DNA of 64,000 bases, taken from NCBI GenBank assembly GCA_009829735.1, contig CM020619.1:9476375-9540374 (forward strand), given 5' to 3'. The stretch comes from Pyropia yezoensis (Eukaryota; Rhodophyta; Bangiophyceae; Bangiales; Bangiaceae). Every line of letters begins with the position of its first letter. Position 1 is the first letter of the stretch. The translations under genes were made by a program, and so were the position numbers. The notes beneath the pieces were generated by a model, which worked only from the letters and a program-made list of their open reading frames with translations, ran no database searches and was not told the origin of the DNA. Shown piece by piece: positions 33,041 through 42,573 of the stretch.

Positions 33041-33345
33041 GGGGTTGACCTCCTCTCTACGGGCCCCGCGCGGCGGATGGGATATTTACAGATGAATCAT
33101 GCCCTCTCTACGAGCCCCCTCTCTCTCCCTACGTGAAGCATGCCCTCTCTCGGGGCCCGGCGAGAAAATCGATATATTAACAGCCGAATCGAGCCCTCTC
33201 TGAGACCCCCCCCACCCTCTCTATTGGGGCATGCCCTCTCTACGGGCCCGAGATGCCCTCTCAACATAAGGCCGATTCGGGCCGCCTTCTGTACAGAATT
33301 TCGAAGTCAGAGAGAGTGAGAGGGGGGTCTGCCCTCTCTAGTTTT
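33041..33345. repeat. Short GCCCTCTCTacggg word repeat
   Basis: The word GCCCTCTCT and near forms occur about eight times at irregular spacing in 300 bp. No gene. Confidence 0.65.
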
Positions 33346-33381
33346 AACATCTATTAGGTTAACTGTTCTTTGCAGCCGTGA

Positions 33382-34840
33382 TCACCCACAAGTATTTGTT
33401 TTGTCAAAACATTTGGTACTGTTTTCGAAATTTGTGGACACGTATACCGAAACAAAGTACCACCCACCACGACGGCTTGAGAGTGAGCCAACAAAATGAA
33501 AACATACACTCAAAAACCAAAGAGACAACCGATGCATGACAAAGACCCAAAAACTCACAGGCGCATACGTGTGCAGAGTCGAGTGGCCGAAAGGCACGCA
33601 CCCACCTCTCGCCCTGGCGCGCCGCTCCCACTCAAACGACACAACCACATGGTCCTCCCCATACTAGGAAACCAGCTCCTCCCTAACGGCAAAATCCCTC
33701 AAGGCCGCTACGTTGCAACGCCAAGCAACCGACCCCGGCTTGGCCGCCTCCATCACGCCGCTGCTTATGCCGCCGACCACACCGCGCTTCCCCGTGGCCC
33801 GCGTCACATCAATGCCGAGGGAGCCAGCTGCCGTGCACGTGTGCACATGCTCCAGCATCATGTTGAAAGCTCCACGTAGCTGCGCATCACCAAGAGGAAT
33901 AATGTCATCGGCGGCATCATGTTGCCGTTGCTGCACCTCAAACCACCCCGGGGAGCGACCACGAAGCCCTGAACCGCGGCCAGTAAGGAGGTCCGATCCC
34001 TGTCCTTGCGGCGCCGCCGCGCCGGCCTGAGCATCCTCGGGGCGCCCAATCTGCACATAACCACCGGTCACCGGCGACCGTAGAAGATACGGAGATATCA
34101 TAACTTCGGAGGACCGAAAGCCTCGGGTGCACGCCAAAGCATCCCACCCAGTGATACGTCACAAACAAAGCCGCAAATGCGCGCAAACGCCCCACGAAGG
34201 AAAGACGCAAGGAGCTGCTCGTACGAAGGCTTTCCAGCCGATTCTAATGCTGCACGAGTAGACGAACTAACGTTCCACGCCCGACAAACGTTTTGCTCGA
34301 GCCCAGAGAAACACGACATTGCGAGATTCAGCTCAAACGGACGAAGGACTGCCACACTCGCAAAACCATCGCCGGGAGAGTCGCCAACGGTAAATCCAAA
34401 CCCCAACAGTTCCAAATGAAACAAACTCAAAAGAAGCGCTCGGCAGCATGCCAGAATCCCTCACCGGCCGGAACCGGTGAGGTCGAACCACCGCCCCCGC
34501 GACGGTTGGAAGCCCATCAAACAGGCTCGTCCGCCACATCGTGTTGACCGCCCAACACCAGAACAAGCTGCCAAACACGGTTGTGCACGCCAATCACACG
34601 CGAGGCGGCCACCACTTTGCCGTTGCCCATCTTGCTGTCCACCTCGTCATTCTCAGAGTGCTCAAACCCTGAAGGAGGCTGACACCGAAGCGAAGCGACC
34701 GCCATTGGGTGCCACTGGTCCCCAGCGCACAGACGGAAGGCTGCTGCTAAGGCTGCGACACCACACGTGCTTGATCAATTGGGGTCGAAAATGATGAAGA
34801 AACTTACGCAATTCCGCACTGTTGTAAATGCCGCGAGCAT
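33382..34840 (-). pseudogene. Short, internally deleted copy of the methyltransferase/SET unit
   Basis: The 5' exon at 34808-34840 reads MLAAFTTVRNC and runs into a splice donor GTAAGTTT; the long copy has MISAFTTVWNY and the same donor. Frames at 34517-34705 and 33664-34137 match the N-terminal half of the methyltransferase protein (VWQLVLVLGGQHD; TCTAAGSLGI). The sequence then jumps directly to the C-terminal part of SET (AALRDFAVREELV ... YGEDHV), so the methyltransferase core, linker and most of SET are missing. A TAG follows EELVS. Frame changes also occur between 34137 and 34517. It cannot encode a working enzyme. Confidence 0.75.
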
Positions 34841-35049
34841 GGGCGACACACGTACAAAATATGCACAGGAACATTTCTGACATTATACATCAAGTCATGC
34901 CAAGCCGACCCATTTCGGACAAAATTCAGACGTCATGGAGTCGAAAGAAACATCGCAGGATCTGCAGACGCGTGTGTGGGCAGAATAGATTCGATCAGGT
35001 ATCGAACTGTTCTGTCAAAAACAAGCCAGGTGGGTAGTGAACAAAATCG

Positions 35050-35730
35050 GAAGGGCCGACCTGTTTTTTTCGAAACAGAACAGGTCAGGTGTCGGCAAAA
35101 TCATGAGGGCCCAACTGTTTTGTACTAAACAGACCAGGTCAGGTTTCGACAAAATCCTATGGCCCAACTGTATTGTACAAAACAGAACAGGTCAGGTGTC
35201 GGCAAAATCATGAGGGCCCAACTGTTTTGTACAAAACAAATCAGGTCAGGTGGCGACAAAATCTGATGGCCCAACTGTTTTGTACAAAACAGAACAGGTC
35301 CGGTGTCAAAAAAATCACGCGGGCCCACCTGTTTTGTAAAAAAAACAGATCCGGTCAGATACTGACAAAACATGAGAAGTTCTCATTCCGAGTGCAAAAC
35401 AAATCTCATCACAAATGGTTAGACCAGCTATTTTGCACAAAATAATTATCATCACATATGGACTTGTCATAACGTCACGCCCTATCTTGTTTAAAACAGA
35501 TCCCATGAGAAGTCCGCATGTCACAAGTAGTGCCACTGTTTTGTACGAAACAGATCTCATCTCATGTTGACAAGTCACATGGGGTCCGAATGTTTTGTAC
35601 AAAAAAAAAATCCCATCTGACTAGTTCATGAAGAGCCCACCTGTTTGCACAAAATTAAATGATCACGTGTGGACAAGTCACACGGGACAGTGTGTTTTTT
35701 ACAAAACAATCTCGATCTCATGTGGACAAG
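35050..35730. repeat. Array of ~13 units, ~54 bp, with a TTTTGTACAAAA core (short copy)
   Basis: Cores lie at about 35065, 35119, 35168, 35221, 35275, 35330, 35384, 35428, 35488, 35536, 35590, 35640 and 35693. The consensus core CTGTTTTGTACAAAACAG is a perfect 18-bp palindrome. Units on the gene-proximal side follow it with atCAGGTCAGGTGTCGaCAAAATC; distal units carry CATgTGGACAAGTCA instead. The array begins some 240 bp upstream of exon 1 of the short copy. Confidence 0.9.
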
Positions 35731-36084
35731 TCATTCACCATAAACGGACGCATTTTGGGAACAGCGGCCCATCTAACCAAACTTGAGACGACTCGGCTTT
35801 CAATTTTTGATTTGACAAAAGGTTCCATGACTGTGGAGTGTGAGTACAGTAGGCCAATGAAGGGAAGTGTGAACATGAAAAGTATGGCGAACTGCTCGAA
35901 TAATCCGACATCGACCACAAGTTCTTGTTTTGTCAAAAAACATTTCGTGCTACTTTCAAACATTGAGGACAAGAGTACGCGGACGCATGGCCACCACGAC
36001 GACATGGAAAGATTGATGGTGCGACAAGACAAAGAAAACACACACATGAAAACAAAAAACAGACACTCTTCGCATGAAAAAAAC

Positions 36085-37290
36085 TCACATACTCACAAGC
36101 GCAAACGTGTGCGGGGTCGAGTGGCTGAGATGCACGCCCCCAACGCTCTCCCTGCCACGCCGCTCCCACTCAGACGTCACATACACATAGTCCTTCCCAT
36201 AGTCGGCAACCAGCTCCTCCCCAACAGTGATATCCCTCAACGCCGAAACAGAGAGCAGGTCACTGCGGACAAAGTCCTGCGGTGACACGCGGGACCCCCG
36301 CTTCGCGTTGACCTAGATACGAACATTGGGAGAGGCGTGCCCGGTCCAACGCCTCTCCCCAGTGTCCGCGGGTGGGCCCGAGTCCCTACCGTGACCGCCG
36401 CCAGCTACGCTCCCTCCTGCGTCACCTCCCTCCTCTTCCTCTTCCCCAGGAGCTGGCGGTGTGGACGCCTGGGAGGCCGACGCCACCGCCGCCTCGACTT
36501 CAATGGCGGACGTCGGGCGACCGTCATTGATGTACTCCATCACACACAGCGGAGACGGGACGACAAACATGGACGAAAACGCCGAATCGCCAAAGACGGC
36601 CTCATGCGGGGGGGGCTCCACAGGTGGTGTACGCCCGCGTTCTGCCGCCCTCCGCTGCTGGCGCCCATCACCACGGCGTAGGACGTGAGGGGCAGGGCGT
36701 TGGCGGCGACTGCCGGCCCAGTCCTCAGAGTCCCCCCCCGAAAAGTCAGACTCGTCCAGCACGACCTGCATGGCGCGCTCGGAAAAGTCCCGGGCGGAGG
36801 GACCGAGGCTGCCCAACACGGAAGCCGCGTACCGCGCCGTCTTGACCCGCTTCTTGCCCAGCTCCGCATACACAACGGCCCCCCAAAAGGGACCAACATA
36901 GGCGCCCTGTTTGATGGGCCGAAGCGCAAAGACGCCACGCCCGGCCGTACCGCCACAGAGACCGCTGCAGGCGACACAGAGCCCCAGATGGGCCGCAGAG
37001 ACGTGAAGTCCCACGTCAACATCCTCCACGGCAAGCGCACACTGGAAAAGGTGTGGCCAATCCCCAACGCCAACCCCCTCAAGCTGCATGACTGCGGGGC
37101 CAACCTCACGGTCCAGTAGGGGTATCCCAGGAGTGCCGGGCAGGCGGCCCACACGAAGGGCGTCGGCGCGGGACGCCCAAACTGCCGCAAAGAAGCACAA
37201 AAGCTCAGACGGCAGGGACGAGTGGCACGGCAACCCCAGGGGGGTTTCCCAGTCTGGGGCCGTCGCCAAGGCGTATGGACGGTAGTTCCA
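36085..37290 (-). pseudogene. SET-domain methyltransferase, downstream part of the methyltransferase unit
   Basis: SET proteins transfer methyl groups from S-adenosylmethionine to lysine, often on histones. Seen: GRGVFALRPIKQGAYVGPF (first SET strand block), MEYINDGR (the pseudoknot Asn region), then, after an Ala/Glu/Gly-rich insert, PNVRI, and ALRDITVGEELVADYGKDYV at the C-terminal end, with the usual GEEL..DYG. A TAG at 36313-36315 interrupts the domain in phase between PNVRI and VNAKRG, so as it stands the gene is probably broken unless it is spliced out. No post-SET cysteines are visible. The frame is in phase with the methyltransferase upstream, separated by a stop and by an acidic segment in another frame. 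Confidence 0.75.
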
Positions 37291-37600
37291 TCATGACCTC
37301 TTCGGCCTCGTCCCCACCAGCGTCTCCAGCTTGGAGTTCACCGTCGGATGAGGAATCGTCCCCCAGCTGCTGCTGCGGCTGCACCTCCCCCTCGTTGTCG
37401 TCGTCGGGTGCTGCTGCTGGCAGCGCCTGCTGTCGCCTCTCGCGCAGGCGCCTGGACTCCTTCTTACGGGCTGCGGCCGCCGCTGCAGCTGCCTCCGTCT
37501 CAGCGTTGACGACACGGGCCGCCTTGACCAACTCGGTGGAGGCGACGCCAGAGGTGATGTAGCGCCAGTCAATAACTGGTTGACAAACTCCCGCCGCACA
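37205..37600 (-). CDS. Acidic, Ala/Arg-rich linker between methyltransferase and SET
   Basis: In a frame shifted from both neighbours runs DWRYITSGVASTELVKAARVV, an Ala/Lys/Arg helix (EAAAAAAAARKKESRRLRER), then an acidic Gln/Asp/Glu stretch (GDDSSSDGELQAGDAGGDEAEEV). The composition looks like real protein rather than a shadow. It would join the methyltransferase after REFVNQL and SET near its start if two frame changes, or two introns, lie here. No domain is recognised. Confidence 0.45.
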   Translation of the reverse strand, partial: CAAGVCQPVIDWRYITSGVASTELVKAARVVNAETEAAAAAAAARKKESRRLRERRQQALPAAAPDDDNEGEVQPQQQLGDDSSSDGELQAGDAGGDEAEEVMMELPSIRLGDGPRLGNPPGVAVPLVPAV

Positions 37601-40114
37601 CGCGGAAGAGAGGCTTGAATCACGACGGGGTCCGAGTCGCAGCTGACTACCAGCCGATGCTGACCCAGCACGGCCCGAATGCAGGCAGCGGCCGTCACGC
37701 AGGTGCCGGCAAAGGCGTCCACGACAATATCCCCTGGCTGCGAGAAGCGCAAGACAAGCTCGAGGATGAGGGCCAGCGACTTCTGTTCGGGCCGCAACCA
37801 CGGCCGAGACCCGTCGCGACGACGACGGACGACCTCGTTGTAGTGCGGCGGACGAACGTGATCAATGAAGTTGTCGTGAGCCGGGTACTGCGATGGCACA
37901 ATGTTCCACGTGCGATAGTTGACTTGAACAAACGCTTTTTCCGCAGAGGCACCGCGGCGAGTGGCGTGCACGATAAAATCCGCCTTGTTGGACAGGTTCG
38001 TTGACTGCGACCGCATTGTGTTGACCGCATGAGGTTCCTTGATGGCGACGAGGGGGTGGCTATCGACGCTAAACGCAGGTAGGGTCGCCAGCAGCCCAGA
38101 GGGATTGACGTCCACCAATGCCTTCAGCGTCTCCATCCACGGATTCAGCTGCTGGGTCAAACAAAACAGAAGCAGATGACCGCCGGGTCGAATGAGCGTC
38201 CGATAAAGGACGACCGCAGACCGCATGTCCGCCTCCGTGAGGACGTCATGCGAGGACTCGTCCAACCTGAGCGCCGACCGGGTACCATACGGCGGGTCAC
38301 AAAGAACCAGCTGCACTTGAGAACCCAGAAATTGCGGCAGCACGTCGAACGCGGCGGCCCCGGAACTGCTGCTGACGGCGCGGCTGCTAGACGCACACCC
38401 AAAGGGCGTTTGGGAGCGTGCGTCGGCCCACGCATCCGCATGCGCGCGAACGAGGTGGTCAAAGCCACAGACGTAGTTTGCCGCCACTTGGGATAACGCC
38501 TCGTTCACTACCTGCCACGCCTCGCGCAGCTGCACCGGGTTGGGGGCGTCGATCACGTCGTCCGGCGCGTCCGCCCCAGTACGACCGGTCCACAGCAACA
38601 GACCACGACGCCCACCGATGCCCGGAGCTGCTAAACTGCACAACTGTTGTACGTACAAGCCGGCGACGCTACAGTCTGCACGATACGCCAGCTGCAGGGA
38701 CGACAGGTCAGCAGGAGAGGGGGGGGACTGCCACCTCTGTATGACAGCCTTCGAGGCCGCCCAGAACGGGGGCGAGTCCCGTGGCAGAGATACGACCTTG
38801 AACGCCGTCAGGCCGCGCGCCACCATTTGCAGCGTAGGGGGCACCAAGTTGGAACAACGATCCCACGTGGGCGGCCGGTACATGTCCACCGACAACCGCC
38901 CCAAAGTCTTGCGCTTCTTGGCCGCCTGACGAGAGGTAAACTCGGGGACTCCAGCTACGCTGCTACCAACAGCAGCCGACCGTGGCTGGACCCCCTCCAT
39001 CAGGCGGCTGCCCACGCCGCCGCCAACCCCGCGCTTCGCCATGCTTCGCGTCACGGCAATGCCGAGTGAGCCAGCAGCCGTGCACGTGTACACGTGCTCA
39101 AGCATCATACTGGCGGCAGCACGAAGCTGTGCATCGCCAAGAGAAAGGATGTCTTGGACGGCATCGTCTTGCAGCTGCTGCACCTCTGACCACGCCAGGG
39201 GGCGACCACGCAGGCTGGGACCTCGGCCAGTGAGGAGGTCCGTCCCCTGTCCGTGCGGCGCCACCACGCCAGACTCAGCATCCTCCGGTCGCCCCATCGC
39301 CACAACACCCCCAGTCGCCGGCGACCAAAGAAGGTAAGACGATAGCATGACTTTGGCGGACCGAAAGCCACGGGTGCGCGCCAATGCATCCCACCCGCTG
39401 ATGACATCGCGAACGATAGCGCAGATGCGCGCAAACGACCCTCGAAGCGAAGACGCAAGGCGATCCTCGTACGAGGGCTCTTCTCCAGCCAATTGTGCTG
39501 CTACACGAGAAGAAGAAGAAACCATCGAGGCCCGGCGAACGTCCTGCTCCAGACCAGAGAAGCACGACATCGAAAGAATCAGCTCAAACGGACGAAAGAC
39601 GGCGACGCTCACACCGTCATCGCTGGGAGCTTCCCCAACGGAAGAGCCGAGCCCCAATAACTCCGAACGAAACAACGTCAAAGAAAGCGCCGTGGCAGCT
39701 CGCCAGCTTCCCTCCCCGGGCGAAACCGGTGAGGTAGGGCCACCGCCCCCGCGACGGCTGGAGGCCCATCGAACAAGCAGATCGGCCCCGTCGTGTTGAC
39801 CGCCCAACACCAGCACAAGCTGCCAAACACGGATGTCCACGTCCTCCGCAGGTGAAACGGCCACCACGTCGACGTTGCCCATCTGGCTAACCACCTCGTC
39901 ATCTGCAGAGTCCTCCAGCCCTGAAGGAGGCAGGGACCGAAACAAAGCACCCGCCATTGCGTGCCACTGGTCCCCTGAGCACAGACGGAAAACTGCAGCG
40001 AGCGCATCGACGCCGTCAGGGACGGCAACAAACCTCTTGAGCACCTTCACCGCATGGTAGATCCGCGACACAACAGCGTCGGCCATCCATGACGTTCTGG
40101 ACGTCAGCCGTACA
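37577..40114 (-). CDS. DNA methyltransferase (DPPY type) with a large unknown N-terminal region
   Basis: About 850 codons open from a good splice acceptor (CTCTTTTCCAG, minus strand, 40115-40125). The C-terminal third shows motif IV DPPYG (about 38290), motif V-like GGHLLLFC, a TRD-like basic stretch, then DAFAGTCVTAAACI (motif I region, about 37690-37720) and VVSCDSDP. The order IV before I is that of beta-class N6-adenine or N4-cytosine DNA methyltransferases. In motif I the third Gly is a Cys (FAGTC instead of FAGSG), so activity is open. The N-terminal 500 residues are unrecognised but conserved in the short copy. MT-A70 enzymes have DPPW, so they are less likely. Base target cannot be told from sequence. 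Confidence 0.8.
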
Positions 40115-40236
40115 CTGGAAAAGAGAGCGGGAAGAAAAACAGGTGCCCAGGGAGACAAGGGATGACTAAAGCTGGTGCACCACGCAGACAGGTCTGACCA
40201 ACGGCATGAGAGCAGCGTAAAGCGACTACGGCCACC

Positions 40237-40536
40237 TCAATGAAAAACTATGAACAGATCGCGCAGGAGAGCCAAGGCAGACACGACATCCCCACACGGG
40301 TACAGGGACGCAGGCACTACCGCCTGGCACACAGCGACAGCGACCGCGGCATCTTGGGACGCGGCCGTTACACGATCCGCAATGGCAGACGCAGACAAGG
40401 TGGCCATGGCACGGGTCACGAGAGAGAACCGCGCACGCCGTGCAAGAGACAAGGACGAGACACTCGAGAAGCGCAGCGTCCCTCGAGAAGCGCAGCACAC
40501 GGGATGATGGCGACAAACGCAACATGACACCACCTG
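40237..40536 (-). CDS. Candidate second exon of the methyltransferase unit
   Basis: Open in the phase expected after exon 1, starting after a CAG acceptor (ACATTCAG, ends at about 40536). It encodes CCVCRHHPVCC and then an Ala/Val-rich stretch (AASQDAAVAVAVCQAVV). A donor joining it in phase to the exon at 40114 was not identified, so this is tentative. Confidence 0.35.
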   Translation of the reverse strand, partial: QVVSCCVCRHHPVCCASRGTLRFSSVSSLSLARRARFSLVTRAMATLSASAIADRVTAASQDAAVAVAVCQAVVPASLYPCGDVVSALALLRDLFIVFH

Positions 40537-40619
40537 AATGTCAGCACATAGCGGCACCACAATGTATTTTCACCAGAACGTACCTGATCCAATAATTTTG
40601 GAATTTTTTTAAAACTTAC

Positions 40620-40652
40620 GTAATTCCACACGGTGGTAAATGCCGATATCAT
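40620..40652 (-). CDS. First exon of the methyltransferase unit
   Basis: Eleven codons, MISAFTTVWNY, ending at a splice donor GTAAGTTTT (40612-40619). The short copy at 34808-34840 has MLAAFTTVRNC with the same donor in the same phase. The sequence around it diverges more than the exon itself, which supports coding. Confidence 0.6.
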
Positions 40653-40774
40653 AGACGACAGATATACTAATTAGGCACAAACACCATCCCGAAAACTGCT
40701 GATCTAGTCACGACAAGCAGACGCCTATGGAACTAAAATCCGCCATGGAATCAAAAGCGTCATAGATTCTCCAG

Positions 40775-41776
40775 ACATGTTTTGTGCAAAATGGATCCTG
40801 TTGGGTATCGACGAATGTATCAGTGCCCGCCGTTTTTGTACAAATCAGACCACAAATTGGGTCGACAAAATCGCAAGAGCACCTTACTATTTTGTACAAA
40901 ACAGATCACGTCAGGTGTCGGCACAGCCATCTACGCCTGCCAGTTTTGTACAAAACAGATGAGGTCAGGTGTCGAGAAAGTCATGACAGGCCACCTGTTT
41001 TGTACAAAACGGATCAAATCAGGTGTCGATAAAGTCATGCCAAGCCACCTGTTTTGTCCAAAATAACAAATCAGGTCAGATGCCGACGAAGTCGTGACAG
41101 GCCACCTGTTTTGTACAAAACATATCAGGTCAGGTGTCGGATGATAATAGTGTTAAGGGCCCACATGTTTTGTATAAAACACATCAGGTCAGGTGGTGAC
41201 AAAGTCTGTAGGGCTCACGTGTTTTGTACAAAAAGAATCTCGTCAGATACACACAAAATCATGAAGAGCACCGGTATTTTGTACAAAACAGTTGTCATCA
41301 CATAATGACAAGTCATAAAGACACAAGATGTTTTGTACAAAACAGATCTCATCACATATTGACAAGTCAGACAGTCGCCCACTATTTTGTACAAAACAGT
41401 TTTCGTCTGATATTGACAAGTCACATTGGGTGCCACTGTTTTGTACAAAAAATATTCCATCTGATGGGGAACTTTCCATGTAGGGCTCGCCTGTTGGTAC
41501 TAAAATAAATTTGATCACATGTGGTCGAATCATACAAGACCGTCTGTTTTGCACAAAACAAACTGGATTTCATGTGGACAAGTCATACACCTACCGTCTG
41601 TTTTGTACAAAAATGAAACCATCGGATCTCGATCGAGTCATGCAGTGTCCAACCATTTTGTAAAAAACAGACCTGATGATCTATGGTCATGTCACCTGGG
41701 GACCGTCTGTTTTGTACAAAACAGATACGTTGCGATTTTCTCTAGTCTTGTCGTGGACGTCTGTTTTGTACAAAAA
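40775..41776. repeat. Array of ~19 units, ~54 bp, with a TTTTGTACAAAA core (long copy)
   Basis: Cores lie at about 40777, 40826, 40888, 40941, 40998, 41050, 41108, 41165, 41220, 41275, 41330, 41384, 41438, 41490, 41543, 41599, 41655, 41708 and 41761. The best units contain the perfect palindrome CTGTTTTGTACAAAACAG followed by ATCAGGTCAGGTGTCG. As in the short copy, gene-proximal units carry the CAGGTCAGGTGTCG arm and distal units the TGGACAAGTCA arm. It begins about 120 bp upstream of exon 1. Element E interrupts its distal end, and remnants continue at 51519-51680. Confidence 0.92.
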
Positions 41777-41816
41777 TGGTCCAAGTCGTGCGGGGCTGGT
41801 CTGCATTGTAGAAATC
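41776..41816. repeat. 41-bp direct repeat, left copy, abutting element E
   Basis: Exact match to 51478-51518. It ends at the first base before the left LTR, and an array unit lies just before it. Confidence 0.9.
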
Positions 41817-42389
41817 TGTGGTATAAAACTCGATCCTCTCAGACACGTGTCAATATCCCTCGGGGGAAAGGGACAGGTAACGCAGAAAGGGGAACTACGA
41901 GAATGGTATGCCTGTTGCCTCACGTGCCTGCTTGCAGGGCAAACAGATACGCACGGTAGTGCACACGGGGAAGAGGAAAGCAAACGCGCAGTTGTCTTTT
42001 TCCCTGAGGGCGCGGGCCGAGGGCGCCTCGCTGTCCCTCTTAACGTGCATCTGGGGGAACCCCGGCACGTTGGCCCGGTAGCCCCCCCCATAACCCCGAG
42101 TGGCCCCGACCCGAGTCTAACCTCGTCAGGTCGGGGGCCACTATCACTACTAATTCTATTCCCACTCACTAATCTCACACTCAAATTCTCTCAAATCAAG
42201 TCCCTCACAAATATGCAAAAACACATCAGAAATCCCTCTCTCGCGTGTGGATAGCGTAGTCCACCGCATCCCAGTGCCGGGCACGGGCCACGGCCGCCAA
42301 CCATCGCCACACGGCGGGCGTGTTCTGGCACCTGGTGCCCTCTGGTTGCAGTCCCGGGTCGGCGCCAAGTCGGGGCCAGGGATGCTACA
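41817..42389 (-). repeat. 3' LTR of element E (573 bp)
   Basis: Starts TGTGGTATAAAAC and ends GATGCTACA; same length and, as far as checked by eye, same sequence as 50904-51476. The longest opposite-strand frame begins inside it. Confidence 0.93.
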
Positions 42390-42404
42390 TAGCTCCCTCC
42401 CTAG
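42390..42404 (-). promoter_or_regulatory. Polypurine tract of element E
   Basis: On the minus strand AGGGAGGGAGCTA lies immediately upstream of the 3' LTR, the position where plus-strand DNA priming starts in LTR elements. Confidence 0.65.
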
Positions 42405-42573
42405 TCCGGCACGTCCTCGGGCCGAACCAGGTGCCACCGTGCACAGCCTCGAGCACGTCCACACCGGTGCCGAGGTCGAGCGTCTTCACCCGGTCACGAT
42501 CACCTGCCCCGATTCTGCCCCCCCCCCCCCCCTCCTTCACCTTGGCCCTCTCGTTCCCCGGAGTCTGGACGGT

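Larger units (their letters stand above)
28105..33345. other. 5-kb purine-rich spacer with G-runs; no convincing gene
   Basis: The plus strand is mainly G and A for several kb, with G-runs of ten or more near 29340, 30190, 30340 and 30480. Open frames here are low-complexity and unsupported by any motif. Minisatellites and hairpins within it are listed separately. Confidence 0.65.

Noticed and set aside
40775-41776. CRISPR-like array
   Set aside because: Units differ from each other along their whole length and have no unique spacers; the setting is eukaryotic.
42247-42573. Upstream extension of the opposite-strand ORF of E into the LTR
   Set aside because: Low-complexity and partly LTR sequence; the ATG at 42574 begins the better-formed protein.
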